Source: an uncultured Bacilli bacterium
GTDB lineage: Bacteria > Bacillota_I > Bacilli_A > RF39 > UBA660
Assembly: GCA_934167465.1 (NCBI GenBank)
Contig: CAKPKR010000004.1
Location: 1-64,000, forward strand
Direction of reading: 5' to 3'
Length of the DNA stretch: 64,000 bases
A program made the position numbers and the translations under genes. Below, piece by piece: positions 16,611 to 26,457 of this stretch. Below the pieces are notes generated by a model. The model did no database searches. It worked only from the letters and a program-made list of their open reading frames with translations, and was not told the DNA's origin. Position 1 is the first letter of the stretch. Every line of letters begins with the position of its first letter.

Positions 16611-18050
16611 ATGAATAAAAAATCGCTTAAAAAAAATTATTTTTATAATTTATGTTATCAATTATTTGTAATGATTTTACCTTTATTGATTACTCCTTAT
16701 ATTTCTCGTGTTTTAGGCGCAGAAGAGATTGGAATTTATAGTTATACAACTTCAATAACTGCGTTTTTTATAATGCTGGGTACGTTAGGAATAAATATTT
16801 ATGGTCAAAGAGAGGTAGCATATGTTCAAGATGATGTAGAAAAAAGAAGTAAAATTTTTTGGGAATTAATAATTCTTCGTACTATAACGATAATTATATC
16901 TTCAACTATTTATTACTTTTTATTTGTTGTAAATAATAAATATTCATTATTTTATAAAATACTGTTATTTGAAATAATTGCTTACATTTTTGATATTAGT
17001 TGGTTTTTTCAAGGAATGGAAGATTTTAAAAAAGTTGCAATTAGAAATATATTAGTAAAATTTTTATTAATGATTCAGATTTTTATATTTGTTAAAAGTG
17101 TAAATGATTTATGGATATATATTTTAATATATACTTTATCAATATTTTTTGGTAATTGTACTTTTTGGATAAAAATCAAAAAATATGTTATTTTTCCTGA
17201 AAAAATAGACTTGAAAAAACATATTAAACCAATGTTACTATTATTTTTACCTCAAGTTGCAGTTCAAATATATACTGTTTTAGATAAAACTATGATAGGA
17301 ATTATTTTAGGAAATATGAGTAAAGTTGGTTATTATGAACAGGCACAAAAAATAGTAAAACTTATTTTATCAATTATTACAACTTTTGGAACAGTTATGT
17401 TACCAAGAATTTCTTATATTTATGTTAATCAAAATGAAAAAGAACTAAAAGAAAAAATTAATTTAAGTTTTAATTTTGTTTGGCTTTTAGGCTTTCCAAT
17501 TGTATTTGGTTTATTATCAATTTCATCAATATTTGTACCTATTTTCTTTGGAAAAGGGTATGATGAAGTTTCAATATTAATAAAAGTGTTTACCCCAATT
17601 GTTTTGATAATTGGTTGCGCTAACGTAATTGGTATTCAATACTTAATTCCAACTAAAAAACAAAATTATTATACTTTTTCTGTAATAATTGGTGCTTTAG
17701 TTAATGTAGTATTTAACTTAATTTTAATTCCTAATTTTGAGGCAATTGGTGCAGCTATTGCTTCTGTATTAGCAGAGTTAACAGGTTTATTAATTCAAAT
17801 TTATTTTGTTAGAAAAATATTTGATTTCAAGTATATTTTTAAAAAATCAATTAATTATTTATTATCAGCTTTCATAATGTTTATTATTTGTGTATTTATA
17901 AATAATGTGATAAGTAATAATTTGATTTCTTTGATATTACAAGTAATTATAGGAATTATGTTATATTTTGGTATTTTAATACTAATTAAAGATGATTTAA
18001 TCTTAAAAATATTAAATAGAGGTGACTTAAATGAAAAAAATAGAAACTGA
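16611..18050 (+). CDS. Wzx-type polysaccharide flippase
   Basis: Polytopic protein of 479 residues with about 12-14 transmembrane helices, of the oligosaccharide flippase (RfbX/Wzx, MOP) superfamily. It should move undecaprenyl-linked repeat units across the membrane. The N-terminus ILPLLITPYISRVLGAEEIG is the family hallmark, followed by TLGINIYGQREVAY. AGGTGATAAA precedes the ATG, and the 3' end overlaps the LCP gene by 20 bases. Confidence 0.92.
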   Translation: MNKKSLKKNYFYNLCYQLFVMILPLLITPYISRVLGAEEIGIYSYTTSITAFFIMLGTLGINIYGQREVAYVQDDVEKRSKIFWELIILRTITIIISSTIYYFLFVVNNKYSLFYKILLFEIIAYIFDISWFFQGMEDFKKVAIRNILVKFLLMIQIFIFVKSVNDLWIYILIYTLSIFFGNCTFWIKIKKYVIFPEKIDLKKHIKPMLLLFLPQVAVQIYTVLDKTMIGIILGNMSKVGYYEQAQKIVKLILSIITTFGTVMLPRISYIYVNQNEKELKEKINLSFNFVWLLGFPIVFGLLSISSIFVPIFFGKGYDEVSILIKVFTPIVLIIGCANVIGIQYLIPTKKQNYYTFSVIIGALVNVVFNLILIPNFEAIGAAIASVLAELTGLLIQIYFVRKIFDFKYIFKKSINYLLSAFIMFIICVFINNVISNNLISLILQVIIGIMLYFGILILIKDDLILKILNRGDLNEKNRN

Positions 18051-19440
18051 CAAAATAGTAGGTATTGCTACAGGTATCATATTAATTTTATTAACTATTC
18101 TTTTAATATTACAACTTAATAATTTAAATATTTTACCACCAAAATATCTATCGTTATTTACATTTATATTATTATTATTTAATATACTTTCTATAATTTT
18201 TGTATTTATAGATAAAAAAATATTCAAAATTATAGGATATACATTATCAGTTATATTAATAATATTTAATTTAATTTTTTGTTACTATATAAAAACAACT
18301 AATAATTTTTTAAATAACACTATAGTTAAAGTAAATGAATATACAAATGAATATGTACTAATAACTTTAAAAGATAGTGAAATTACCAAACTTAAAAACA
18401 TTAATAAAATTGGTTATTATAGTCAAATACCAAATATAAATGAGGTTTTAGAAAAATTAAAAGAGTTTTCTAACATTAAATATAATGATTTAAATAAATT
18501 AATAGCTGATTTAAATAACAAAAATATAAATGTAATATTATTAGAAAAAAACTTGTATGAATTTATATTTAACTTAGATAAAAATTTAAATAAAGATGAT
18601 TATAAAATAATATACGAATTTAGTATTAATATAAAAGAAAATGTTTCTATATCAAAATATAATGATAAATTTAATATTTATATTGGAGGACTAGATTTTA
18701 CAGGAAAAATATATGATTTTAATATGTTAGTTACTATAAATGAAGAAAAATCTAAAATATTACTAACTAGTATACCAAGAGATTATCATATTGATGTATA
18801 TGGTAAAAATGGAAAAGACAATATAAATTACCACGGTATGTGGGGAATAACAACAACAATGAAATCATTAGAACAATTATTTGATACCAAAATAGATTAT
18901 TACATAAAAATAAACACAACAAGTTTAGTTAAACTAGTTGATATGTTAGGTGGAATAAATTATTGCAGTGATTATGAATTTGTTACAACTCACGCATTAG
19001 TATTAAACACTTATAACGATAATGGTAAAAAATTATATGTAAAAAAAGGATGTAGAAATTATAATGGTATTGAAACTTTAACTATTGCTCGCGAAAGATT
19101 AAATATACCTGGTGGTGATATGGCAAGACAAGAAAATTGTCGAAAAATATTAATGAGCATAATGAATAAAATCGTAAGTTTTGATAGTATTACAAAATAC
19201 AATGAATTATTAGATAATGTAAGTGATTTATATACTACTAACATACCGAAAGAAACAATAACTGAAATAATCAAAAAAACATTAGAAAACAATAACTGGA
19301 ATATTGAAACTACAGAAGTAACAGGGACTATATCAAAAGGGTATGTTCATCTAAGTAATTATGTTGATTATATAAATATACCTAATTATGATAGTGTTGA
19401 TAAAGTAAAAAATAAAATAAATGAAAATTTGACAAAATAA
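18031..19440 (+). CDS. LytR-CpsA-Psr family ligase/transferase
   Basis: LCP protein that in walled Bacillota attaches capsule or teichoic-type polymers to peptidoglycan outside the membrane. Three hydrophobic segments fill residues 1-90, as in CpsA-type proteins. A large extracellular part follows, with an accessory domain and then the LCP core: LLTSIPRDYHID (conserved arginine), DMLGGINY and ARERLNIPGGDMARQENCRKIL. GAGGTGA precedes the ATG. Position inside the capsule locus supports capsule anchoring. Confidence 0.9.
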   Translation: MKKIETDKIVGIATGIILILLTILLILQLNNLNILPPKYLSLFTFILLLFNILSIIFVFIDKKIFKIIGYTLSVILIIFNLIFCYYIKTTNNFLNNTIVKVNEYTNEYVLITLKDSEITKLKNINKIGYYSQIPNINEVLEKLKEFSNIKYNDLNKLIADLNNKNINVILLEKNLYEFIFNLDKNLNKDDYKIIYEFSINIKENVSISKYNDKFNIYIGGLDFTGKIYDFNMLVTINEEKSKILLTSIPRDYHIDVYGKNGKDNINYHGMWGITTTMKSLEQLFDTKIDYYIKINTTSLVKLVDMLGGINYCSDYEFVTTHALVLNTYNDNGKKLYVKKGCRNYNGIETLTIARERLNIPGGDMARQENCRKILMSIMNKIVSFDSITKYNELLDNVSDLYTTNIPKETITEIIKKTLENNNWNIETTEVTGTISKGYVHLSNYVDYINIPNYDSVDKVKNKINENLTK

Positions 19441-19456
19441 AATATTGCTATATAAT
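19429..19456 (+). promoter_or_regulatory. Internal promoter before the tyrosine-kinase gene
   Basis: TTGACA (19429-19434) overlaps the end of the LCP gene; TATAAT (19451-19456) follows after 16 bp. It would give the chain-length/kinase and phosphatase genes their own transcript. Confidence 0.8.
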
Positions 19457-19482
19457 AAACAACAATCAAAGGGGGAAAATTT

Positions 19483-20886
19483 ATGGAAGAAAAAGAATTT
19501 GATTTTTCATATATAATGCAAACAATATGGAAAAGATTTTTAATAATACTATTATTTATAATAATAGGTGTTGGTGCTAGTATATTTTATAACTATGGCG
19601 CTAAAATTATTTATGAAAGTGAAACAACATTATATGTTCAACCAGAAGTAAAATCTTCAGAAGTAGATTATGAAGGAATATTAACAAATCAAAAAATGGT
19701 TAAAACATATACAGAAATAATAAAAAGTAGAAAAATAATTAACAAAGTAAAAGAAAAATTAGAATTAAATTTAACATATGAAGAAATATCTGATATGTTA
19801 AAAGTAACATCAGTTAATGATACTGAAATAATAACAATAACAGTTGATAACGAAAGTCCTAAATTAGCAAAAGATATAGCTAATGAAGTTGCAAATGTAT
19901 TTATTGAAGAAATAAAAGAAACAATGGAAATAAATAATATTAAAGTAATAGATAAGGCAATAGAAGGAACAGAACCAGTATCTCCTAGAGTATTACTTAA
20001 TTGTATGATTGGTTTTGCAGGCGGACTATTTGTAGGTTTAGCTCTTGCATTCTTAATTGAATCAATGGATAATAAAATTAAAAATCACGAGGATGTTAAA
20101 AAATATCTAAAAATTAAAACCTTAGGAGTTGTACCTCATAATTCAATTGATTATGAAGTATCAGGTAAAAAGAAAGTATATGTAAATCCAAATGAAGTTA
20201 ATCTAAAAATAATTAATGATCCAACAAGTGTTGTATCAGAATCAATAAGAATGATAAGAACCAATTTAAATTTTTCAGATTTAAAACTAATAAATGTTAC
20301 ATCAACAGTACCAAGTGAAGGTAAATCTGAAGTATTATCTAATTTAGCAGTTTCATTTGCAATGTTAGATAAAAAAGTATTAGTAGTAGACTGTGATTTA
20401 AGAAAACCAAAAGTTCATAGAAATTTTGGATTAACAAGAAAAAGAGGTGTTTCAGATTTAGTTTTAGCTAAAGGAACACACAAATATACTGAAGCTATTC
20501 AAACATATCAAGATAAAGATAAAAAGGTAAGTATTGATATATTATCAGCAGGTTCAAAAATATCAAATCCTTCTGAATTAATAAATAACAAAGGATTTGC
20601 TGAATTATTAAAAGAATTAAGAGAAAATTATGATTTAGTTTTAGTAGATTGTCCTCCAATATCTTCATTAACAGATGGTGTATTAGTATCTAAATTATGT
20701 GATGGTACAGTTTATGTCATCGAAGCTGAAAGAACAGATCACGGAGTTATAGAAAGTTGTATTGAAGAACTTAAAAATAATAATGTATTTGTTTTAGGAG
20801 CAGTATTAACAAAAGTAAATATAAAAAGACAAAAGAAACTATATGGATATAAATATGATTATTACTATTCTAATTATAATAAATAA
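19483..20886 (+). CDS. Chain-length regulator fused to BY-kinase (CpsC-CpsD type)
   Basis: 467-residue fusion that controls polysaccharide export and chain length. Residues 1-190 are a Wzz/CpsC module with two membrane helices (about 16-36 and 165-188) flanking an extracellular loop. Residues 240-467 are a bacterial tyrosine kinase: Walker A VPSEGKS (about 282), Walker A' VLVVDCDLRKP, Walker B LVLVDCPP and a C-terminal tyrosine cluster (YGYKYDYYYSNY) for autophosphorylation. Gram-positive bacteria usually split these into two proteins; the fusion is the arrangement more common in Proteobacteria. GGGGG precedes the ATG. Confidence 0.92.
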   Translation: MEEKEFDFSYIMQTIWKRFLIILLFIIIGVGASIFYNYGAKIIYESETTLYVQPEVKSSEVDYEGILTNQKMVKTYTEIIKSRKIINKVKEKLELNLTYEEISDMLKVTSVNDTEIITITVDNESPKLAKDIANEVANVFIEEIKETMEINNIKVIDKAIEGTEPVSPRVLLNCMIGFAGGLFVGLALAFLIESMDNKIKNHEDVKKYLKIKTLGVVPHNSIDYEVSGKKKVYVNPNEVNLKIINDPTSVVSESIRMIRTNLNFSDLKLINVTSTVPSEGKSEVLSNLAVSFAMLDKKVLVVDCDLRKPKVHRNFGLTRKRGVSDLVLAKGTHKYTEAIQTYQDKDKKVSIDILSAGSKISNPSELINNKGFAELLKELRENYDLVLVDCPPISSLTDGVLVSKLCDGTVYVIEAERTDHGVIESCIEELKNNNVFVLGAVLTKVNIKRQKKLYGYKYDYYYSNYNK

Positions 20887-21593
20887 TGGTAGATATTCAT
20901 TCACATATAATATTTAATGTTGATGATGGATCTAAATCATTAGAACAAAGCATTAAAGAATTAAAACAAATTAAAAAGATAGGATTAGAAGAAGTAATAT
21001 GTACTCCACATATGAAAAGTGGTAATATCGATAAAATAATGAAGATAAAAGAAAATTATTTGCATTTAGTAGAAGAAGCAAATAAATTAGGAATAAAATT
21101 ATATTTGGGAAATGAAATAATGTATTCTGAAAAAATGCTCAGACTATTAAAAAACAATCGTTTATTAACTCTTAATAATTCAAAATATATTTTATTAGAA
21201 TTTAGAAGAAATGAAAGAATGGATATAAGTAATGTTGTTGCTATCTTAGATGAAGTAATAGAAGCAGGATATAAACCAATATTAGCGCATCCTGAACTTT
21301 ATATAAATTATCGTAATATTGATGATATAATAAAAATTAAAGAAACAGGAACATTATTACAAATGGATGCAACAAGCATTGTAAAAGGAAAATCAGATAG
21401 AAAAGTTTATAAATTTAGTAAAAAATTATTAAAAGAAAGATTAATAGATATAGTATCTAGTGACGCCCATTGTACTAAAAAAAGAAACCATATAACTTAT
21501 AAAAAAGCATATAAAAAAGTAGCAAGAAAATATACAAAAAAATATGCTGATATATTATTTAAAGAAAATGCTAAAATGATAGTGGAGTGTTAA
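20886..21593 (+). CDS. PHP-type protein tyrosine phosphatase (CpsB/CapC)
   Basis: Manganese-dependent PHP-fold phosphatase that removes phosphate from the partner tyrosine kinase. Metal ligands appear in DIHSHIIFNVDDGS (N-terminus), CTPHM, GNEI, LAHPE and SSDAHC. 235 residues, normal length. Its ATG shares a base with the stop of the kinase gene, so the two are translationally coupled, matching their functional pairing. Confidence 0.93.
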   Translation: MVDIHSHIIFNVDDGSKSLEQSIKELKQIKKIGLEEVICTPHMKSGNIDKIMKIKENYLHLVEEANKLGIKLYLGNEIMYSEKMLRLLKNNRLLTLNNSKYILLEFRRNERMDISNVVAILDEVIEAGYKPILAHPELYINYRNIDDIIKIKETGTLLQMDATSIVKGKSDRKVYKFSKKLLKERLIDIVSSDAHCTKKRNHITYKKAYKKVARKYTKKYADILFKENAKMIVEC

Positions 21594-21594
21594 A

Positions 21595-22299
21595 ATGAAA
21601 CCAATAATTGGAATAATAGAATGGCCTTATGAAGATAAAGATGGTGACAAAATATTTGAAATATTAAATGATGTTGTTAATTGTGTCATAAGAGCTGGTG
21701 GGATGCCAGTTGGAATATTTCCAACTCAAACTGAAGATTTTGTTAATACAAGATTAGATGATATTAAAAGTATGACAGCAGATGAATCAGATGATTTACT
21801 ATCAGCTGTTGATAGATGTGATGCAATTATTAAACCAGGAGCTCTAAAAATATATGAGTACGAAAGACTTATTCATTCATATACAGTTTGTAAAAATATG
21901 CCATATTTAGGGATATGTGCAGGAATGCAAATTGTGTCAGGATATGGAAGCACTATTAATAATATTAAAATAGGAGAAAATAATGTAGTAAACCATCATC
22001 AAAAAGGTTATGCACACGATGTTTATCCAATAAAGGATACTTTATTATCTAGAATAGTTGGAATAGATAAATTTCCTGTCTATTCAAAACATAAATATCA
22101 TATAGCAGATGCTGGAGTTAATAAAGTATGTGCTGTAGCCGAAGATGGAATAATAGAAGCAATAGAAAATCCAAATTGCAATTATAATTTAGGTTTACAA
22201 TGGCATCCTGAGTTTGCACCTTCATCTGATGAAATAACTAAAAAAATATTTGAAAGTTTAATAGAAGAAGCTAAAGTGTATAGTAAAATTAAAAGATAA
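21595..22299 (+). CDS. Class I glutamine amidotransferase-like hydrolase (PuuD type)
   Basis: Gamma-glutamyl-GABA hydrolase-like peptidase C26 protein, 234 residues. The nucleophile sits in LGICAGMQ; the partner His and Glu are in QWHPEFAP. The N-terminus MKPIIGII and the block IKPGALKIY match the PuuD group, except that the usual GG.D before the dyad is replaced by KPGA. It follows the phosphatase gene by one base, so it is co-transcribed with the capsule genes. A role on a gamma-glutamyl compound of wall or capsule is possible but not shown. Confidence 0.82.
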   Translation: MKPIIGIIEWPYEDKDGDKIFEILNDVVNCVIRAGGMPVGIFPTQTEDFVNTRLDDIKSMTADESDDLLSAVDRCDAIIKPGALKIYEYERLIHSYTVCKNMPYLGICAGMQIVSGYGSTINNIKIGENNVVNHHQKGYAHDVYPIKDTLLSRIVGIDKFPVYSKHKYHIADAGVNKVCAVAEDGIIEAIENPNCNYNLGLQWHPEFAPSSDEITKKIFESLIEEAKVYSKIKR

Positions 22300-22321
22300 T
22301 TAAATTAAAGCAGTAAGATAT

Positions 22322-22350
22322 ATGTAGACACGCAAAAAATGTCTACATTT
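22322..22350 (+). terminator. Weak terminator after capsule operon
   Basis: ATGTAGACA and TGTCTACAT form a 9-bp stem with a nine-base loop, but only three T follow. It is the only candidate end for the 19483-22299 transcript. Confidence 0.5.
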
Positions 22351-22384
22351 AAAAGATATTGAATATGAAAAAATTAAAAATCTT

Positions 22385-22493
22385 AAAGTGTAATACTATA
22401 AGAAAAAATTGTATATGGTCAAATTTGACAAGCTAATATTTTTATGTCATAATACTAGCTATATCAGCAGGTAATCTCAAAGTATTACACTTT
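22385..22493 (+). promoter_or_regulatory. Promoter flanked by a 13-base inverted repeat
   Basis: TTGACA (22425-22430) and CATAAT (22448-22453) are 17 bp apart with TGT next to the -10. AAAGTGTAATACT at 22385-22397 and its exact reverse complement at 22481-22493 flank this promoter; the right arm is in the leader just before AAAGGAGG. The arms could be two operator sites. Confidence 0.7.
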
Positions 22494-22520
22494 GCGACTG
22501 CAAAAGGAGGAAATATTGAT

Positions 22521-23672
22521 ATGGAAAAAGTAAAGAAAAGTTATGTTGAAAAAATTTACAGAGGAGTATTATTTAGTGAATCTTCAATTTCAGAAGTTGA
22601 AGAAAGAGATCCAATGAAAGTTGAAAATGATGGTAAAATGCAAGGCTTTCGTTTTTATGACAAAGAATTTGTTATAGATGGTGAAAAAAGTTTTGATGGA
22701 GAAAAATCAAATTTTTCAAAATGGATTTATTATGGTAAGAGATTAAGTTTAGATGAAGTTAAAGCACAATATGGAAATAATCCAGATTATAGAATACTAA
22801 TTAGTAACATGGAAGGAAATTGTTACCAATATGTTTGTCATACTCAAGCAGGATCATTTTTACCAATGCAAGCAGGAGATATGACTTTTGATGAACTTGT
22901 AGCTCAAAAAGAACAAGACAAAGAGTCAAAAGCAAAAGCTATGTTTGACAAATTAAGAGAACATATTGGGGAAGATGTATCATACACAGGATGGTGGTAT
23001 GGTGTTAAGCAAGAAGAAACAGCTGAATTAAAAAATGTAACTGATTTTATAAATGTAGAAATTGGATATAGTGGTATACCATTTGTTGGATATGGAGCTG
23101 CAATTTCTAATATAACTTCAAAAGATGGTGAGGTACTATATTCAAATCCATTTATTGAACCTGAATATGATAGAAGAAAAGCTGAAGATATATTTGCTTC
23201 TAAAAGATTAATATTTGGTGATAGAATAGTAGATGCTGAACAAGCTGAAAAAGAACAACAAGATAGAGAATGGGCTGAAGCAAAAGAAAAAGGTGATGCT
23301 GAGGCTAAAAAAATGAAATATACTTTAATGAGAGAAGGATTAACATTAGTTAAACCAGAAACAGTAGAAGAGTGGTTACAATTTGTTGATAATAATAGTA
23401 ATGATGGTTATTCAATATTTGTCGTAAAAGCAACTATATCTATGATGAAAAAAATGAAAGAAGGAATTTCATTTGAAGAAGCTGAACAACAGGTTTATGA
23501 TAAAGAGTTAGGGTTAACTGGTTTTATGGCTGGTGCTACAGCAAACGCTTTATCACGCTTTGCAAAACAAGGCGAGGAATATAGAAAACATTGGAATAAG
23601 AAATATGGAATCAAAGATGATGATTTAAAAGGAACAGTAAATCCTGCGGTTTTATCTATAAGAAAAAAGTAG
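22521..23672 (+). CDS. Hypothetical cytoplasmic protein
   Basis: 383 residues, acidic, without signal peptide or membrane helices; I do not recognise the family. Residues 80-115 read KAQYGNNPDYRILISNMEGNCYQYVCHTQAG. A charged helical stretch lies around 240-275 (EQAEKEQQDREWAEAKEKGDAEAKK), followed by a part with SIFVVKATISMMKKMKEG. It is monocistronic, with its own promoter, a strong AAAGGAGG site and a strong terminator, and is preceded by a distinctive inverted repeat. This suggests a regulated, well-expressed protein. Confidence 0.7.
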   Translation: MEKVKKSYVEKIYRGVLFSESSISEVEERDPMKVENDGKMQGFRFYDKEFVIDGEKSFDGEKSNFSKWIYYGKRLSLDEVKAQYGNNPDYRILISNMEGNCYQYVCHTQAGSFLPMQAGDMTFDELVAQKEQDKESKAKAMFDKLREHIGEDVSYTGWWYGVKQEETAELKNVTDFINVEIGYSGIPFVGYGAAISNITSKDGEVLYSNPFIEPEYDRRKAEDIFASKRLIFGDRIVDAEQAEKEQQDREWAEAKEKGDAEAKKMKYTLMREGLTLVKPETVEEWLQFVDNNSNDGYSIFVVKATISMMKKMKEGISFEEAEQQVYDKELGLTGFMAGATANALSRFAKQGEEYRKHWNKKYGIKDDDLKGTVNPAVLSIRKK

Positions 23673-23692
23673 TTTTATAAACTACTTTTTTA
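23663..23692 (+). terminator. Terminator after gene at 22521
   Basis: AAAAAGTAGTTT and AAACTACTTTTT form a strong stem around a TAT loop and run into T. The stop codon lies in the left arm. Confidence 0.9.
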
Positions 23693-23755
23693 TTGTATTT
23701 ATATTAATTTTAATATGCATAATAAATATTTTTTTGTAAACTTCTTTCAAATTTA

Positions 23756-23784
23756 TTGAGTCAAATTAATTTGTTTGATATACT
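23756..23784 (+). promoter_or_regulatory. Promoter of ppdK
   Basis: TTGAGT (23756-23761) and TATACT (23779-23784) are 17 bp apart, with TGA immediately before the -10 (extended -10 type). Confidence 0.7.
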
Positions 23785-23810
23785 ATTATAGTAAAGGTTA
23801 AAGGAGAGAT

Positions 23811-26453
23811 ATGATGACAAAGTACGTTTACAAATTTAAAGAAGGAAATGCTAATATGCGTGAACTACTTGGTGGTAAAGGTGCTAATCTAGCTGAAATG
23901 GCAAGTTTAGGGTTACCTGTACCAAACGGATTCACAATTACGACAGAAGCATGTACAGCTTACTACAAAGATGGTAAGAAAATAAGTGAAGCTATTCAAG
24001 AAGAAATAATGAGTAACTTACACGAATTAGAAATGGAAATGGGGAAAAAACTAGGTGATGTTAATGATCCATTATTAGTATCAGTAAGAAGTGGTGCTAG
24101 AGCATCTATGCCAGGTATGATGGATACAATACTTAATCTAGGATTGAATGATGAAGCAGTAGAAGGTTTTGCTAATAAAACAGGAAATCCAAGATTTGCT
24201 TATGATTCATATAGAAGATTTATCCAAATGTATTCAGATGTTGTAATGGAAGTTCCAAAATCATTCTTTGAAAAAATCATAGATGAAATCAAAGAAGCAA
24301 AAGGAATTAAGTTTGATACTGAACTTACAGTTGAAGATTTAAAAGAACTAGTAAGAAGATTTAAAGAAGTTTATAAAACTGCTATGAATGGAGAAGAATT
24401 CCCACAAAATCCAGTAGAACAATTAATGGGCGCTGTAAAAGCAGTATTTAGAAGTTGGGACAATCCAAGAGCAATAGTATATAGAAGAATGAATGATATT
24501 CCAGGAGATTGGGGTACTGCTGTAAATGTTCAATCAATGGTATTTGGTAATAAAGGTGAAACATCAGGGACTGGTGTAGCATTTACGCGCAATCCATCAA
24601 CAGGAGAAAAAGGAATATTTGGTGAATATTTAATTAATGCACAAGGTGAAGATGTAGTTGCCGGAGTAAGAACTCCACAACCAATAACTAAACTACAAGA
24701 AGATTTACCTGAATGCTATAATGAATTTATGGAATTAGCTCATAAACTAGAAAATCATTATAGAGATATGCAAGATATGGAATTCACTATTGAAGAAGGT
24801 AAACTATACTTCTTACAAACTCGTAATGGTAAAAGAACTGCTCCAGCAGCTATTAAAATTGCTTGTGATTTAGTAGACGAAGGAATGATTACTCCTGAAG
24901 AAGCAGTACTTAGAATTGAAGCTAAATCATTAGATCAATTATTACATCCAATGTTTGATAGTGAATCACTTAAAAATGGTGAAGTAATAGGCCAAGCACT
25001 TCCAGCAAGTCCAGGTGCTGCAGCTGGTAAAGTAGTATTTACTGCTGAAGAAGCAAAAAAACTTGGAATAGGTGGAAATGGTGAAAGAGTTATTTTAGTT
25101 AGACTAGAAACAACTCCAGAAGACATTGAAGGTATGGTTGCAAGTCAAGGTATCTTAACAGTTCGTGGTGGTATGACAAGTCATGCTGCTGTAGTTGCTC
25201 GTGGTATGGGAACTTGCTGTGTATCTGGATGTGGTGAAATCAAAATAAATGAAGAAGAAAAACATTTTGAATTAGGTGGTTATACATTCCGCGAAGGTGA
25301 CTATATTTCATTAGATGGTACAACTGGAAAAATTTATAAAGGTGATATTAAAACAGTTGAAGCAACTGTAACTGGTGATTTTGGTAGAATTATGAGTTGG
25401 GCTGATAAATATAGAACATTAGGTGTTAGAACTAATGCTGATAATCCAAGAGATACTAAAAAAGCAGTTGAATTAGGTGCGGAAGGAATCGGTCTATGCC
25501 GTACAGAACACATGTTCTTTGATGAAGAAAGAATACCTAAAATAAGAAAAATGATTTTATCTGAAACAGTAGAAGGTAGAACAGAAGCTTTAAATCAATT
25601 AATACCATTCCAAAAAGGTGATTTTAAAGCAATGTATAAAGAATTAAAAGGATTACCAATGACAGTTCGTTATTTAGATCCACCATTACATGAATTTTTA
25701 CCAACTGCAGAAGAAGATATTATTGCTTTAGCACATGATATGAATGTTACAGTAGAACATTTAAAAAATAAAATAGATGAATTACATGAATTTAATCCAA
25801 TGATGGGACACAGAGGTTGTAGATTAGCTGTTACTTATCCAGAAATAGCTAGAATGCAAACAAGAGCATTAATGGAAGCTGCAATTGAAGTTCACGAAGA
25901 AGATGGATATGATATTACAGTTGAAATTATGATTCCATTAGTTGGTGAAGTAAAAGAACTTAAATTTGTAAAAGATGTTGTTGTTGAAACAGCAGAACTA
26001 GTTAAAAAAGAGAAAAACTCAGATATTAAATATCATATCGGAACAATGATTGAAATACCAAGAGCTGCTATTACAGCTGATAAAATAGCAACAGAAGCTG
26101 AATTCTTTAGCTTTGGTACAAATGATTTAACTCAAATGACATTTGGTTTCTCAAGAGATGATGCTGGTAAATTCTTAGATTCTTATTATCAAAATAAGAT
26201 TTATGAATCTGATCCATTTGCTAAAATCGATTTTGAGGGTGTCGGAGAATTAATTAAAATGGCAGTTAATAAAGGTAAACAAACAAGACCTGATATTAAA
26301 TTAGGAATTTGTGGTGAACATGGTGGTGATCCTGCGTCAGTTGAATTCTGTCATAATACTGGATTAACTTATGTTTCTTGTTCTCCATATAGAGTTCCAA
26401 TTGCTAGATTAGCAGCAGCTCAAGCCGCTATCAAGTCAGGAACGCAAAAGTAG
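23811..26453 (+). CDS. ppdK: Pyruvate, phosphate dikinase
   Basis: Interconverts pyruvate, ATP and phosphate with phosphoenolpyruvate, AMP and pyrophosphate; in fermentative bacteria it often works in the glycolytic direction as a PPi-linked step. The 880-residue length is typical. The N-terminal ATP-grasp domain begins YKFKEGNANMRELLGGKGANLAEM. The phosphocarrier histidine is in GGMTSHAAVVARGMG (about residue 458). The PEP-utilising TIM barrel shows GLCRTEHMFF, MMGHRGCRL and GTNDLTQMTFGFSRDD, ending near GICGEHGGDP. ATG at 23811 is followed at once by another ATG; either fits the AAGGAGAG site. Confidence 0.96.
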   Translation: MMTKYVYKFKEGNANMRELLGGKGANLAEMASLGLPVPNGFTITTEACTAYYKDGKKISEAIQEEIMSNLHELEMEMGKKLGDVNDPLLVSVRSGARASMPGMMDTILNLGLNDEAVEGFANKTGNPRFAYDSYRRFIQMYSDVVMEVPKSFFEKIIDEIKEAKGIKFDTELTVEDLKELVRRFKEVYKTAMNGEEFPQNPVEQLMGAVKAVFRSWDNPRAIVYRRMNDIPGDWGTAVNVQSMVFGNKGETSGTGVAFTRNPSTGEKGIFGEYLINAQGEDVVAGVRTPQPITKLQEDLPECYNEFMELAHKLENHYRDMQDMEFTIEEGKLYFLQTRNGKRTAPAAIKIACDLVDEGMITPEEAVLRIEAKSLDQLLHPMFDSESLKNGEVIGQALPASPGAAAGKVVFTAEEAKKLGIGGNGERVILVRLETTPEDIEGMVASQGILTVRGGMTSHAAVVARGMGTCCVSGCGEIKINEEEKHFELGGYTFREGDYISLDGTTGKIYKGDIKTVEATVTGDFGRIMSWADKYRTLGVRTNADNPRDTKKAVELGAEGIGLCRTEHMFFDEERIPKIRKMILSETVEGRTEALNQLIPFQKGDFKAMYKELKGLPMTVRYLDPPLHEFLPTAEEDIIALAHDMNVTVEHLKNKIDELHEFNPMMGHRGCRLAVTYPEIARMQTRALMEAAIEVHEEDGYDITVEIMIPLVGEVKELKFVKDVVVETAELVKKEKNSDIKYHIGTMIEIPRAAITADKIATEAEFFSFGTNDLTQMTFGFSRDDAGKFLDSYYQNKIYESDPFAKIDFEGVGELIKMAVNKGKQTRPDIKLGICGEHGGDPASVEFCHNTGLTYVSCSPYRVPIARLAAAQAAIKSGTQK

Positions 26454-26457
26454 ATAA

